A stretch of DNA of 55,802 bases from Catenulispora pinisilvae (GCF_015356865.1 NZ_JAAFZA010000047.1:1-55802); one strand, 5' to 3'. Positions 15,986-24,933 are shown, numbered from the stretch's first letter. The notes: a model not told the origin generated them from the sequence alone. Numbers and translations are program-made.

Positions 15986-17146
15986 ATGAGCACCAGCAGA
16001 CACCGCATCACCGCCGCCCTCGCGGCCACGCTCCTCGTGGCCTCGGCCGCGGCCTGCTCGAAGAACGCGTCAGGATCGTCCAGCTCGAACACCGGCTCTT
16101 CCGGCAACTCCGCCGGGTCCGGCTCCTCGACCCCGCCCGCCGCGCTGACCGGCACCGTCACCTTCAACCAGGACAACCTGGCCAAGCTCGACGTCGCCCT
16201 GAAGGGCGCGCTGGCCGGCAAGGCCCTGTCCGGCTTGAACATCGCGATGGTGGTGAACGTCGCCGCCGACTACTGGAAGGCCGGACAAGTCGGCTGGCAG
16301 AAGGCCTGCTCCGAGCTCGGCCTGTCCAGCTCCCACTGCACCTACTACGCGCCGCCGAACGGCAAGCTGACCGAGCAGAACTCCGAGATGGAGACCCTGC
16401 GCTCGCAAGGCGTCACCGGCTACGCGATCTCCGCGATCGACCCGACCTCGGCGGCCGGCACCATCCACACCGACGTCCAGCACGGCATCAGCGTCCTGGC
16501 CATCGACTCCCCGCTGCCGGGCACCGACGCCGCCTCCCTCTACCTCGGCACCCCGAACTACACCGCGGGCAAGCAGGCCGGCGAGGCGATGAAGGCGGTC
16601 CTGGGCGGCAAGGGCAAGGTCGCGGTCCTGGTGGGCTCGCTGACCGCCGCCAACGCCACCCAGCGCATCCAGGGCTTCGAGGACGGATTGCAGGGTTCGT
16701 CCATCACGGTCGTGCAGAAGGTCAACGACAACCTGTCGGCGGCCACCGCGACCTCCGACGCCGAGACCATCTTGGCCAACAACCCCGACGTCAACGGCCT
16801 CTACGGGGTCTACTCCTACGACGGCCCGGCGCTGGCCCAGGCGGTCCAGTCGGCGGGCAAGACCAGCAGCGTCCACATCGTCTCCGACGACACCGACGCC
16901 CAGACGCTCGGCTTCATCAAGTCCGGTGTCATCTCCGGCACGGTCGTGCAGATGCCGTATCAACAGGGCTACACCGGCGCCTACATCCTCGCCGCCGAGA
17001 AGGCCCTGGGCAAGGACGCCACGATGGCGATCATCAAGCCCTACCTGGAGTCCGACGGCTCCACGCTCAGCTCCGGCGTCGGCCTGGTCACCTCCTCCGA
17101 CCTGGCCGCCTACCAGGCGCTTGAGGCGCAGCTCGGGATCAGCTGA
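15986..17146 (+). CDS. Sugar ABC transporter substrate-binding lipoprotein (CUT2/RbsB-like)
   Basis: Extracytoplasmic receptor that captures a monosaccharide and hands it to the importer. It has 386 residues with a lipoprotein signal ending at VASAAAC (Cys24), a Ser/Gly-rich linker (about 25-50), and a type 1 periplasmic-binding fold: GLNIAMVVNVAADYWKAGQVGWQKACSELG, GYAISAIDPTSA, VLAIDSPLPG, KVAVLVGSLTAANATQRIQGFEDGL and IVSDDTDAQTLGFIKSG. It stands first in a three-gene operon with its own operator. From the shared operator with araBDA I infer L-arabinose as the ligand; xylose or ribose cannot be excluded. Confidence 0.9.
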   Translation: MSTSRHRITAALAATLLVASAAACSKNASGSSSSNTGSSGNSAGSGSSTPPAALTGTVTFNQDNLAKLDVALKGALAGKALSGLNIAMVVNVAADYWKAGQVGWQKACSELGLSSSHCTYYAPPNGKLTEQNSEMETLRSQGVTGYAISAIDPTSAAGTIHTDVQHGISVLAIDSPLPGTDAASLYLGTPNYTAGKQAGEAMKAVLGGKGKVAVLVGSLTAANATQRIQGFEDGLQGSSITVVQKVNDNLSAATATSDAETILANNPDVNGLYGVYSYDGPALAQAVQSAGKTSSVHIVSDDTDAQTLGFIKSGVISGTVVQMPYQQGYTGAYILAAEKALGKDATMAIIKPYLESDGSTLSSGVGLVTSSDLAAYQALEAQLGIS

Positions 17147-17148
17147 CG

Positions 17149-18894
17149 ATGACGGTCCTCGACGACACGCCGGCTCCCGACGACCGGCCGCCGCCGGACG
17201 GCATCCCCGCCAGCGAAGTCGCTGCGCGCGACGTCACTGGGCGTGAAGCCCCTGCCAGCGCGGCTACTACGCGCGAGGTCCCCGCCGGCGAGGTCACCGC
17301 GCGGCTGCGGGACGTCCACAAGTCCTACGGCCCGGTCCGGGTCCTCGACCTCCCCGAACTCGACCTCCACGCCGGCCAGGTGGTCGGCGTGGTCGGCGAG
17401 AACGGCGCCGGCAAGTCCACCCTGATGGGAACGCTGGCCGGATCCGTACGCCGGGACGGCGGCGACATCTCGATCGGCGGCAAGCCGCTGGCGCCCGGCT
17501 CGACCGAGGCCGCCGCGGCCCTCGGAATCGCGCTGGTCTCCCAGGAGTTCCCGCTGGTCGGGCAGCTGTCCGTGGCCGAGAACCTGCTGCTGGGCCGACG
17601 TCCGCGCCGCTCCCGGCGACGCCTGCTGGTCGACCGGCCGGCGCTGCGCCGCGAGGCGGTGGAGATGCTGGCCGAGATCGGCCTGCCCGCCGGCGCGGTC
17701 CCGGTCGGCCGTCAGGTCCGCACGCTCCCGGTCCCGACCCGGCAGATGATCGAGATCGCCAAGGCCTGGGGCCGCCGGCCCCGGCTGCTGATCCTGGACG
17801 AGCCGACGTCCTCGCTCGGTCCGGTCGAGGGCGCGCACGTCCTGCGCCTGGCCCGGGAACTGGCCGCGCGCGGCGGCACGGTGCTGTTCATCGGGCACCG
17901 GCTCGACGAGGTCCGCGAGGTCAGCGACCGGATCCTGGTCCTGCGCAACGGCCGGCTGGTCGCGGATCTGACCCCTGAGGAGGCGAGCGAGGAGCGGCTG
18001 ATCCGGGAGATGGTCGGCGGCGAGGTGGCCCATGCCCGGCCCAAGGCCGAACCGACCGGAGCCCCCGTGCTGCTTTCCCTGCGCGACCTGACCGCCGACG
18101 GCCTCGGCCCGGTCGACCTCGACCTGCACGCCGGCGAGATCGTCGGCGTGGCCGGGCTCATGGGCTCCGGTCGCAGCCGCCTGATCCACACGGTCGCCGG
18201 AGCGCAACCGGCCACCGGCGGCCGGATGACGATCGCCGGTTCCCGCTACCGGCCGCACGACCCCGGCGACGGCACGGCCGCGGGCATCGCGATGATCCCC
18301 GAGGACCGCAAGGAGCAGTCCCTGGTGGTGTTCGCGCCGATCCGGTCCAACGTCACCATCCCGATCCTGCGCCGCATCAGCACCCGCGGCCTGCTCGGGC
18401 CCAGGCGCGAGCGGGCCGAGGCCGAACGCATCACCGCCAGCGTCAACGTCCGCATGCGCAGCGTCGACCAGCCGATCGGCGCGCTGTCCGGCGGCAACCA
18501 GCAGCGGGCGATCTTCGGCCGGGCCTTCGCCACCGACCCGCGGCTGCTGCTGCTCGACGAGCCCACGCGCGGGGTGGACGTCGGGGCCAAGGCCGAGATC
18601 TACGAGCTCATCGACCGGGCCGCCGAGCGCGGCATGGCGGTCCTGGTCGCGTCCTCGGAGCTGGAGGAGCTGCTGTGGATCTGCCACCGCATCGCGGTGC
18701 TGAACCACGGCCGGCTGGTGGACCTGATCGACCGGGCCGAGGCCACCAAGGAACGCATCATGACGGCCGCGGCCGGCACCGCCCCGATCGTGGCGGTCCC
18801 GGGCGGCGGGCCGGAACCGGGGCCGGAACTAGGGCCGGAACAAGCGCCAGAACACGTGTCAGAACACGTGCCAGAACACGGAGACGCATCATGA
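17149..18894 (+). CDS. Sugar ABC transporter ATP-binding protein (RbsA/AraG-like, two ATPase domains)
   Basis: A 581-residue protein with two fused nucleotide-binding domains, the layout of CUT2 importers. The first has Walker A GENGAGKST and Walker B LLILDEPTSSLG. Its signature region is degenerate (TLPVPTRQMIEIAKAW). The second has a degenerate Walker A (GLMGSGRSR), the signature LSGGNQQRAIFGRAF and Walker B LLLLDEPTRGVDVG. This asymmetry is normal in the family. About 45 extra residues precede the first domain (Ala/Pro/Glu-rich), and the C-terminus ends in an E-P-G-P-E-L/E-H-V repeat tail. It starts 2 bp after the binding-protein gene and its stop overlaps the permease ATG. Confidence 0.93.
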   Translation: MTVLDDTPAPDDRPPPDGIPASEVAARDVTGREAPASAATTREVPAGEVTARLRDVHKSYGPVRVLDLPELDLHAGQVVGVVGENGAGKSTLMGTLAGSVRRDGGDISIGGKPLAPGSTEAAAALGIALVSQEFPLVGQLSVAENLLLGRRPRRSRRRLLVDRPALRREAVEMLAEIGLPAGAVPVGRQVRTLPVPTRQMIEIAKAWGRRPRLLILDEPTSSLGPVEGAHVLRLARELAARGGTVLFIGHRLDEVREVSDRILVLRNGRLVADLTPEEASEERLIREMVGGEVAHARPKAEPTGAPVLLSLRDLTADGLGPVDLDLHAGEIVGVAGLMGSGRSRLIHTVAGAQPATGGRMTIAGSRYRPHDPGDGTAAGIAMIPEDRKEQSLVVFAPIRSNVTIPILRRISTRGLLGPRRERAEAERITASVNVRMRSVDQPIGALSGGNQQRAIFGRAFATDPRLLLLDEPTRGVDVGAKAEIYELIDRAAERGMAVLVASSELEELLWICHRIAVLNHGRLVDLIDRAEATKERIMTAAAGTAPIVAVPGGGPEPGPELGPEQAPEHVSEHVPEHGDAS

Positions 18895-19913
18895 CGGCAC
18901 AGAGCACCCTGACCTCCGAGGACGCGCCACCGCGCGGCGCACCCGCCGCCCTCACCCGCGTGCTCCGCAAGCTCGCCGAATCACCGGAGGCCGGCGTCAT
19001 CATCGCCTGCGTCCTGGTGTTCGCGGTCATCGCGGCCAACGCCCCGACCTACACCTCGGTCGGCAACCTCCAGGTGATGGGGCGCGACCTGGCGCAGGTC
19101 GGGATCCTGGCGGTGGGGGAGTCGGTGGTCATCCTGACCGGCGGGATCGACCTGTCGGTCGGCGCGCTGGCCGGCCTCGCGGGCATCCTGACCGCCTGGT
19201 TCAACGTCAACCAGGGCCTGCCCGCGCCGCTGGCGGTCCTGCTGACCCTGCTGATCTGCGCCGGGGTCGGGTTCTGGCACGGAGTCATGGTGACCCGGCT
19301 GAACGTGCCGCCGTTCGTGATCACCCTGGTCACGTACACCGTCGCCCAGGGCCTGGCGCTGGCCATCACCACCGGCACGCCGATCAACGGGATCGCGCCG
19401 CTGTTCAGCAACCTGAGTCAGTACTACATCGGCCGGGTGCCGGTGCCCGCGCTGTTCTTCCTCGGTGCCGTGGTGATCGCCTGGTTCGCCTTGGAACGGA
19501 CCTACGTGGGCCGCCAGATATACGCGGTCGGCGGCAACAAGGAGGCGGCGCGCCTGGCGGGCATCCCCGTCGCCCGGCGCGTCACCAGCGCCTACGTCGC
19601 CAGCGCGGTCCTGGCCGGCGTCGTCGGGGTACTGGTCATCGGCCGCATGAACGTCGCCGACCCCTCGGTCGGCAGCGGCTGGGAACTCACCGCCATCGCC
19701 GCGGCCGTGGTCGGAGGCGTGTCCCTGTTCGGCGGCGAGGGGCGCATGGTCGGCATCGCGGCCGGCGCGATCCTCCTGGAGTTCATCGCCAACGGCCTGC
19801 TCGCCCTGCACGTGAACACCTACTACCAGACCGTCGTGCAAGGCGCGGTGCTCGGCGCCGCGATCCTGCTCGACCGGCTGCGGGCCAGGTTCTTCGGACG
19901 GATCCGAAGATGA
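18891..19913 (+). CDS. Sugar ABC transporter permease (RbsC-like)
   Basis: A 340-residue integral membrane protein of the BPD_transp_2 family that forms the CUT2 translocation channel, probably as a homodimer. Hydrophobic segments are distributed along the whole length; the family motif GESVVILTGGIDLSVGALAGLAGI is intact near residues 73-96. The cytoplasmic loop YAVGGNKEAARLAGIPV, which contacts the ATPase, is also clear. The ATG overlaps the ATPase stop (ATGA). The first 35 residues are cytosolic. It ends 34 bp from the convergent MFS gene, with no obvious hairpin between them. Confidence 0.93.
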   Translation: MTAQSTLTSEDAPPRGAPAALTRVLRKLAESPEAGVIIACVLVFAVIAANAPTYTSVGNLQVMGRDLAQVGILAVGESVVILTGGIDLSVGALAGLAGILTAWFNVNQGLPAPLAVLLTLLICAGVGFWHGVMVTRLNVPPFVITLVTYTVAQGLALAITTGTPINGIAPLFSNLSQYYIGRVPVPALFFLGAVVIAWFALERTYVGRQIYAVGGNKEAARLAGIPVARRVTSAYVASAVLAGVVGVLVIGRMNVADPSVGSGWELTAIAAAVVGGVSLFGGEGRMVGIAAGAILLEFIANGLLALHVNTYYQTVVQGAVLGAAILLDRLRARFFGRIRR

Positions 19914-19947
19914 GGCGTGTGGCGGCGTCCATCGGAACGAGCCGACG

Positions 19948-21189
19948 TCAGCCTACGTTCGCAGGGGCGGCGCGACGAGGTGCCTGCGGCTCGGCCGCCG
20001 GCGCCTCGCCGACCGGCGCCTCGCCGACCGACGGCTCGGCGCGCAGCCCCCGAGCCAGACTCAACGTCACCAGCACCGACAACACCGCCATGGTCGTCAT
20101 GGCCGCGGCCGGCGAGGACCACTGGGCGAGCACGCCGGCCACGACCGCTCCCACCCCCTGCATCGTCAGCATCCCCGAAGACTGCAACCCGAGGGCCTGC
20201 CCGCTGAGCTCGTGCGGAGTCAGGGCCATGAGACGCTCCTGCAACAGCAGGCTCGCCGCGTATCCGATCGACGCGAGCATCACGGCCACCGCCGCCACCG
20301 GTATCCCCGGGTGCAGCGCGAACACCAGGTACGGCACCGCGAGCAGCAGCCGCAGCGGAGCACCGAGCACCCGCCGCCACCGCGCGGGCAGGAACCGGCC
20401 GGTCGTGATGTCGCCGAGCAGCATCCCGAACGCGGCGCCGGCGAACAGCACACCGGCGTGGCGTGGCGACAGCGAGACGAACAACGATTCGCAGCCCACG
20501 ATCAGCCCGTTCGGGACCCACAGGGCGAGGAACACGTAGCGGCGCGGCGCCGAGGCCCACAGGGCCGCGTTGTTCCGCCAGGTCTGGGCGACCGACGGAC
20601 GCCCGGTCGCCCGCTGCGGCCGTCCGCTGAGCCCGAACCGGGCGACGACGGCCGCGGCCAGGTAGAGGCCCGCGCCGACCAGCAGCGTGGCCCGCGGCGA
20701 CAGCGCGGCCAGCAGCGCGCCGCCGAGCCCGTAGCCGCAGATCTGCATCGTGCCGACCGCCATGTTCAACACCGAGCGGCCGATCAGATACCCCTGCTTC
20801 GGCACGATCTCGTTCAGCAGCCCGTAACGCACGCCGCCGCCGACCGAGGCCAGGACGCCGATCACGAACAAGATGCCGAACGACGCCGCGATCGGCAGCC
20901 CCGGAATCGCCTGCGCGGCGGTCGCGACCGCGAAGACCAGCGCCAGCCCGGACATCGCCGCGCGTGGCGGGATCAGGTCCGCGGCCGACATCAGCGCGGT
21001 CGCCCCGATCACCTGCGCCAGGCTCGGGCCGAACATGCTCAGCGCCGACAGTAGCGGGGAGCCGGTGGCGGCGTAGATGAGCGTGCTCAGCGCCAGGCCG
21101 CTGACCGTCTGGGCGGCGATCTGGGCCAGGCTGGTGAAGAACAGGGGCTGGAACTCGGGGGTCGCGAAGAGCTGTCGGTACGTCCGCAT
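19948..21189 (-). CDS. MFS transporter, probable exporter
   Basis: A 413-residue major facilitator protein with about ten to twelve hydrophobic segments. It begins MRTYRQLFATPEFQPLFFTSLAQIAAQTVSGLAL, typical of drug-exporter-type MFS proteins. The central loop is SGRPQRATGRPSVAQTWRNNAAL. The C-terminal tail is a short cytosolic stretch with an SVGEAPVGEAPAAEPQ repeat. I start at the ATG at 21189 because the longer frame upstream overlaps the divergent ArsR gene. It is divergent from that regulator and shares an operator with it, so it is probably induced by the regulator's ligand. The exported compound is unknown. Confidence 0.88.
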   Translation of the reverse strand: MRTYRQLFATPEFQPLFFTSLAQIAAQTVSGLALSTLIYAATGSPLLSALSMFGPSLAQVIGATALMSAADLIPPRAAMSGLALVFAVATAAQAIPGLPIAASFGILFVIGVLASVGGGVRYGLLNEIVPKQGYLIGRSVLNMAVGTMQICGYGLGGALLAALSPRATLLVGAGLYLAAAVVARFGLSGRPQRATGRPSVAQTWRNNAALWASAPRRYVFLALWVPNGLIVGCESLFVSLSPRHAGVLFAGAAFGMLLGDITTGRFLPARWRRVLGAPLRLLLAVPYLVFALHPGIPVAAVAVMLASIGYAASLLLQERLMALTPHELSGQALGLQSSGMLTMQGVGAVVAGVLAQWSSPAAAMTTMAVLSVLVTLSLARGLRAEPSVGEAPVGEAPAAEPQAPRRAAPANVG

Positions 21190-21228
21190 GCCCGTCAGTG
21201 TGGAAGCGCCCGGGCCACCGCCGGTACA

Positions 21229-21248
21229 GTTTCGCGTGGAGGCGAAAC
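21229..21248. promoter_or_regulatory. Inverted-repeat operator between MFS and ArsR genes
   Basis: GTTTCGC (21229-21235) and GCGAAAC (21242-21248) are perfect arms around six bases, and the right arm ends one base before the ATG of the ArsR-like gene. Only 60 bp separate the two divergent start codons, so one bound dimer could control both. The central GGAG (21238-21241) is probably the ArsR gene's own ribosome site. Confidence 0.72.
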
Positions 21249-21249
21249 C

Positions 21250-22239
21250 ATGGGCTGGTGGCTGGTCGACACCGACACGCTGGCGAGCGGCCGCTTCGTG
21301 GTCTCGCCGCTGTCCGAGGCCCACGCCTGCCTGCACACCCTCTACCGGGCGACCACCTCCCACCCGGCGGAGAAGGCCTGGTTCGACGAACACCGCGCCG
21401 CCTACCGCGCCATGGTGGAGGCCGACCCGCTGACCGGCCCGCTACTCGACGCGGCGATGGGCGCCCGCACCCACTGGATCGCGGACCTGCTGGCACCGGT
21501 GCCGATCGGCGACCGGACGTTCGAGCAGGAACTGGACATCGTCCGCGGCACCCCGCCGGCCGAGGCCCGCGAGCAACTGATCGTCTCCTCCGGCGGCCCG
21601 CTCCCGCCCGCACTCGACCGCCCCGACCTCGCCGCCCGCCTCGCCGACATCCTGGCCTGGGTCTGGACCCACACCGTCGCCCCGACCTGGGAACGCCGCC
21701 GCCGACTGATGGAAGCGGACATCGTCTCCCGCACCGCCCACCTCAGCCATGCGGGCTGGGCCGCGGCCCTGAACGACATGCGCCCCGGCATGCGCTGGCT
21801 CGGCGACGGCCGCCTGCAGATCAACCTCCACGACTTCCCACCCCGCCAAACCACCGGCGCCCGCCTCTACTTCGCGCCCGTGACCCCCGGCCGAGGCTGG
21901 GTCACCTGGGACACAACCCCCCGCTACGCGATCATCTACCCCTGCACCGGCGCCCTCGCCGACGTCGGCACCACCATCGCCCCCCAGCCGCTGGCCCGCC
22001 TGCTCGGCACGAACCGCGCGACGATCCTGCTGCTACTGACCGCGCCGAAGAGCACCACCCACCTGGTAACGCTGACCGGCCAGCCACTGGGCTCGGTCGG
22101 CCGGCATCTCAAGGTTCTGCTGGACGCGGACCTGGTCCGGCGCCGGCGCTCGGGCAGATCAGTGCTCTACTACCGGACGGCCGCCGGGGACGTGCTCGTG
22201 GAGAGCGCTTCGCGGGGGAGTCGGGAAGGCGATTACTGA
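21250..22239 (+). CDS. ArsR-type winged-helix regulator with DUF5937 domain
   Basis: A 329-residue protein. The long N-terminal part (WWLVDTDTLASGRFVVSPLSEA...) matches DUF5937, found in actinobacterial regulators. The C-terminus is an ArsR-like winged helix: ILLLLTAPKSTTHLVTLTGQPLGSVGRHLKVLLDADLVRRRRSGRSVLYYRT (about residues 257-313). No metal-binding cysteine motif is visible, so the effector is probably an organic compound. The gene is divergent from an MFS exporter; this arrangement usually means the regulator represses the exporter and itself. The ATG at 21250 follows GGAG inside the operator. Confidence 0.85.
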   Translation: MGWWLVDTDTLASGRFVVSPLSEAHACLHTLYRATTSHPAEKAWFDEHRAAYRAMVEADPLTGPLLDAAMGARTHWIADLLAPVPIGDRTFEQELDIVRGTPPAEAREQLIVSSGGPLPPALDRPDLAARLADILAWVWTHTVAPTWERRRRLMEADIVSRTAHLSHAGWAAALNDMRPGMRWLGDGRLQINLHDFPPRQTTGARLYFAPVTPGRGWVTWDTTPRYAIIYPCTGALADVGTTIAPQPLARLLGTNRATILLLLTAPKSTTHLVTLTGQPLGSVGRHLKVLLDADLVRRRRSGRSVLYYRTAAGDVLVESASRGSREGDY

Positions 22240-22255
22240 GACGGGCGGGGGAAAA

Positions 22256-22322
22256 CGGTCAGCGTTGTGCGGCAGCATCGCGCGGTCAGCGTGGTGCGGT
22301 CGGCATTGCGCGGTCAGCGTTG
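22256..22322. repeat. Three copies of CGGTCAGCGT at a convergent gene end
   Basis: CGGTCAGCGTTG (22256), CGGTCAGCGTGG (22283) and CGGTCAGCGTTG (22311), spaced 27-28 bp. The last copy overlaps the stop codon of the DUF5519 gene. Confidence 0.65.
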
Positions 22323-22772
22323 GCCGCGCGCGAAGGCCAGGCTCTCCGCGATGATCGAGACAACGGCGTCCAGCTCGTCGTCGGAACGAGGGCCGTAGAC
22401 CATGAACTCGGTCCCGAAGTCGGCATACTGATGGGCCTCGGCCCAGCCGAGACGCCCCAGTTCCCGGCCGCGCTCCGGTGGAAGCACGAGGTGGACACTG
22501 GTGTCCTCGACGCCGTGCAGATGCACCGGCTCCAGACGCTTTCCGGGCGCCAGCGACGTCTCCGGGGCACGTTCCTCGTGCCGATCAGTCAGGAACACCG
22601 CTCTGGACGAGGCCGGTGAGACCTGGCTGTGGCCCTCGACGACATCGGGCAGGGCGAAGGTCCGCGCGACCAGACGGCCCCACAGGTCAGGACTCGATCG
22701 CTGGTCCAACTGGCGGTGCGGACCGTCGTCGGAGGTTGCCGGGCGCTCGCCCAGCCGCGGAGTGGACAGCAT
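22314..22772 (-). CDS. DUF5519 (luciferase-domain) family protein
   Basis: A 152-residue protein. The C-terminal half (VHLHGVEDTSVHLVLPPERGRELGRLGWAEAHQ...TEFMVYGPRSDDELDAVVSIIAESLAFA) has the conserved pattern of DUF5519, often annotated as a luciferase-domain protein although no enzymatic role is established. I prefer the ATG at 22772; a GTG at 22820 in the same frame would add 16 residues. No strong ribosome site is visible for either. It is convergent with the ArsR-like gene and its upstream neighbour is the gene scar at 22849-23506. Confidence 0.78.
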   Translation of the reverse strand: MLSTPRLGERPATSDDGPHRQLDQRSSPDLWGRLVARTFALPDVVEGHSQVSPASSRAVFLTDRHEERAPETSLAPGKRLEPVHLHGVEDTSVHLVLPPERGRELGRLGWAEAHQYADFGTEFMVYGPRSDDELDAVVSIIAESLAFARGQR

Positions 22773-22848
22773 GGCAGCGAGCGTATTGGCCGACCTGAAG
22801 CCGGCACCACTGATTTCCACGGGATCGGCACCTGGCTCCAGGGCCGGA

Positions 22849-22959
22849 TTAATCGGCCCGATCCATCAGCTCGACCTCCTCGAAGCCCACCTCGTGGTGC
22901 TCCCGGCACGTCACCGACACCTCCACGCTCGCCCCGCACCCGACGTGCGCCAGGTCCAG
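22849..22959 (-). pseudogene. Possible C-terminal remnant of an HxlR-like regulator
   Basis: On the minus strand the last 36 codons before the stop read like a protein end: HVGCGASVEVSVTCREHHEV, then GFEEVEL. The Cys...Cys...H-E-V pattern resembles the tail of HxlR-type winged-helix regulators. The DNA-binding part is missing; reading further back the frame runs into the antisense of the SDR fragment. I infer a truncated regulator that was once divergent from that SDR. Confidence 0.4.
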
Positions 22960-22963
22960 CGCC

Positions 22964-23506
22964 GTCGTCGACCCGGCCGCCGTCGAGGCCGCGGCGGCCG
23001 CGGCGCGCGACGTCACCGTGCTCGTCAACAACGCCGGGATCAGCGGCCCGCGGTCGCTGCTGGCCGAGGACATGGCCGCGATCCGTCAGACCTACGAGAC
23101 GAATGTCTTCGCCCCGCTCGCGTTGGTCCGGGCCTTCGCCCCGCTCCTGGCGGCCAACGGCGGCGGCGCGGTCGTCGACATCCACTCGGTCATGAGCTGG
23201 CTGGCCTGGCCCGGGGCCTACAGCTCCAGCAAGGCCGCGTTCTGGGGCGTGACCAACTCCCTGCGCCTGGAGCTGGACGGCCAGGGCACGCAGGTCCTCG
23301 GCGCGCACTTCGCCTACGTCGACACCCCGATGATCGCCGAGCTGAAGGACGTCGACAAATCAGCACCCGACGACATCGTCCGCCGCGTCCTGGACGCGCT
23401 CGAAGCCGGGGCGAGCGAGGTCTTCGCCGACGAGGCCACCGAGTCGGTTCGGGCCGGACTGGCCGGTCTGACCACCGGCCGGCTCGGCTGGTCGGGGACC
23501 AGCTGA
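22964..23506 (+). pseudogene. 5'-truncated short-chain dehydrogenase
   Basis: The frame encodes the central and C-terminal part of an SDR: VDPAAVEAAAA, VTVLVNNAGISGP (the NNAG motif), the catalytic Ser in DIHSVMSW, and YSSSKAAF with the Tyr-x3-Lys pair. The N-terminal nucleotide-binding strand with TG-x3-G-x-G and about 55 residues are absent; upstream codons in this frame look unrelated. The first possible start is the GTG at 23018, which would lack the whole cofactor site. It is probably a broken gene rather than a working oxidoreductase. Confidence 0.75.
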
Positions 23507-23546
23507 TCGGGGAACGGCTGATCGAGGAACCGCTGATCGGGGAACC
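23502..23546. repeat. Three 15-bp tandem units overlapping a stop codon
   Basis: GCTGATCGGGGAACG, GCTGATCGAGGAACC and GCTGATCGGGGAACC follow each other directly. The first unit contains the TGA of the SDR fragment. Confidence 0.8.
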
Positions 23547-23598
23547 GCGATCAGGCCCTGGCCTTCGGTCGGGGTGTTCGTCCCGGTCATCGCCGTGT

Positions 23599-24933
23599 CT
23601 ACGCCGGCGCCGGTTCGTCGCCGTCCGGCGGGCCGGCCGTACTCCTGCGCAGCCGCTGGGCGGCCACCGGCACCGCCACCCCGTGCAGCACCAGGCTCCC
23701 GACCAGCACGATCGTCATCGTGCTCAGCGCCAAGTCCGCGTCCTCGTCGCGGACGGCGTTGAAGGCGAGCAGGCCGAACACGATCGAGGTGGTGCCGCGC
23801 GGCCCGACCAGGCCGAGCAGCGTGCGGTCCAGCCACGACGCGGTGGTGCCCAGCATCGCGAGATACACCGGGACCATGCGCACGACCGTAAGCACCAGCA
23901 CGCCGTAGAGGATCGCCGACCCCGGCACGCCGGTCCGGCACACCAGGACCGCGACCGCGCCGAACACGAACCACACGATCAGCGACGCGACGGTGCCCAG
24001 CGCCTCGACGGTGGCGAATTCGTGTTCGGAGATGCCGGTGGTCTCGGTGTTGTCCTTGTTGGTGGTGCCGGTCGCGGTGCCGCTGTCAGTTTTGGCCTGG
24101 GTGTCGGTGTGCGCGATGTCGGTGTCGTGCGAGCGGCGCAGCCCGGCCCGGCCCAGCTTGTAGGCGATGCCCGCGAGGAACGCCGCCACGAAGCCGTTCC
24201 CGCCCACGGCCACCGCGATCGAGTACGTCACGATCGGCAGCAGCAGCGCCGCGATCCCCACCGACTCCGCACTCGACCAGCGCACCCGCTCGGCCTGGCG
24301 CAGGGCCAGGCCGGTGACGGCACCGAACCCGACCCCGACCAGCACCGCGTAGGCCGCGGCCGGAAAGGCCTGCCGCAGCGCGGTGGTCGGCGCGCCGCCG
24401 TGCCCTGATTCACCGATCACCAGGATGCCGAAGGCGAACGCGGGGGAGAACAGACCGTCGTTGTAGCCGCTCTCGATCGCCAGGACGTGCCGCACCCACA
24501 GCGGCAGGTTTCGGTCCTTGAGCAGGTGCGGCGCGCTGGCGAAGTCCAGCGGCATCACCACGCAGGCGATGACGAACACCACCGCCCACGACGGCGTCGG
24601 CAGCAGCGGCAGCCCGACGAGGAACGCCGCCGCCACCATCATCGGCAGCGCCACGAACAGCAGCCGCAGCACCGTGCCCCGCTCGCCGGCCAGGAATCCG
24701 TCGCGGACCACGGTGGCGTCGACGAACAACAGCACGGCCAGGACCAGCTCGACGATCCGTTCCGCGATGTGGGTGTCCAGGTTCGAGGCGAACCCGTCCC
24801 CGAGGATCAGGCCCGCGACGATGCCGCCCGCCACCATGACCAACGGGCCGGAGATATGCCAGCGGGCCAGGCGACGGGCGGCGAAGGTCCAGGCCAGCAG
24901 CACGGCCAGGCTGGAGACGATCAGGGGCAACAT
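23599..24933 (-). CDS. CPA1-family cation/proton antiporter
   Basis: A 444-residue membrane protein of the NhaP-like Na+(K+)/H+ exchanger type with a dozen or so hydrophobic segments. HVLAIESGYNDGLFSPAFAFG corresponds to the conserved ESGxNDG helix and LLGLVGPRGTTSIVFGLLA to the GPRG region, so the ion-binding core is recognisable. The upstream segment VMPLDFASAPHLLKD stands where the family usually has a T-D-P/A-T-D motif. A hydrophilic loop of about 40 residues (HDTDIAHTDTQAKTDSG, then TATGTTNKDNTETTG) between two membrane segments is unusually Asp/Thr-rich. It is convergent with the SDR fragment and probably serves pH or sodium homeostasis. Confidence 0.85.
   Translation of the reverse strand: MLPLIVSSLAVLLAWTFAARRLARWHISGPLVMVAGGIVAGLILGDGFASNLDTHIAERIVELVLAVLLFVDATVVRDGFLAGERGTVLRLLFVALPMMVAAAFLVGLPLLPTPSWAVVFVIACVVMPLDFASAPHLLKDRNLPLWVRHVLAIESGYNDGLFSPAFAFGILVIGESGHGGAPTTALRQAFPAAAYAVLVGVGFGAVTGLALRQAERVRWSSAESVGIAALLLPIVTYSIAVAVGGNGFVAAFLAGIAYKLGRAGLRRSHDTDIAHTDTQAKTDSGTATGTTNKDNTETTGISEHEFATVEALGTVASLIVWFVFGAVAVLVCRTGVPGSAILYGVLVLTVVRMVPVYLAMLGTTASWLDRTLLGLVGPRGTTSIVFGLLAFNAVRDEDADLALSTMTIVLVGSLVLHGVAVPVAAQRLRRSTAGPPDGDEPAPA

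Noticed and set aside
14278..17124. A 948-codon plus-strand frame covering the second LacI gene and the binding-protein gene
   Set aside because: Arg/Pro-rich out-of-frame translation of two well-recognised genes.
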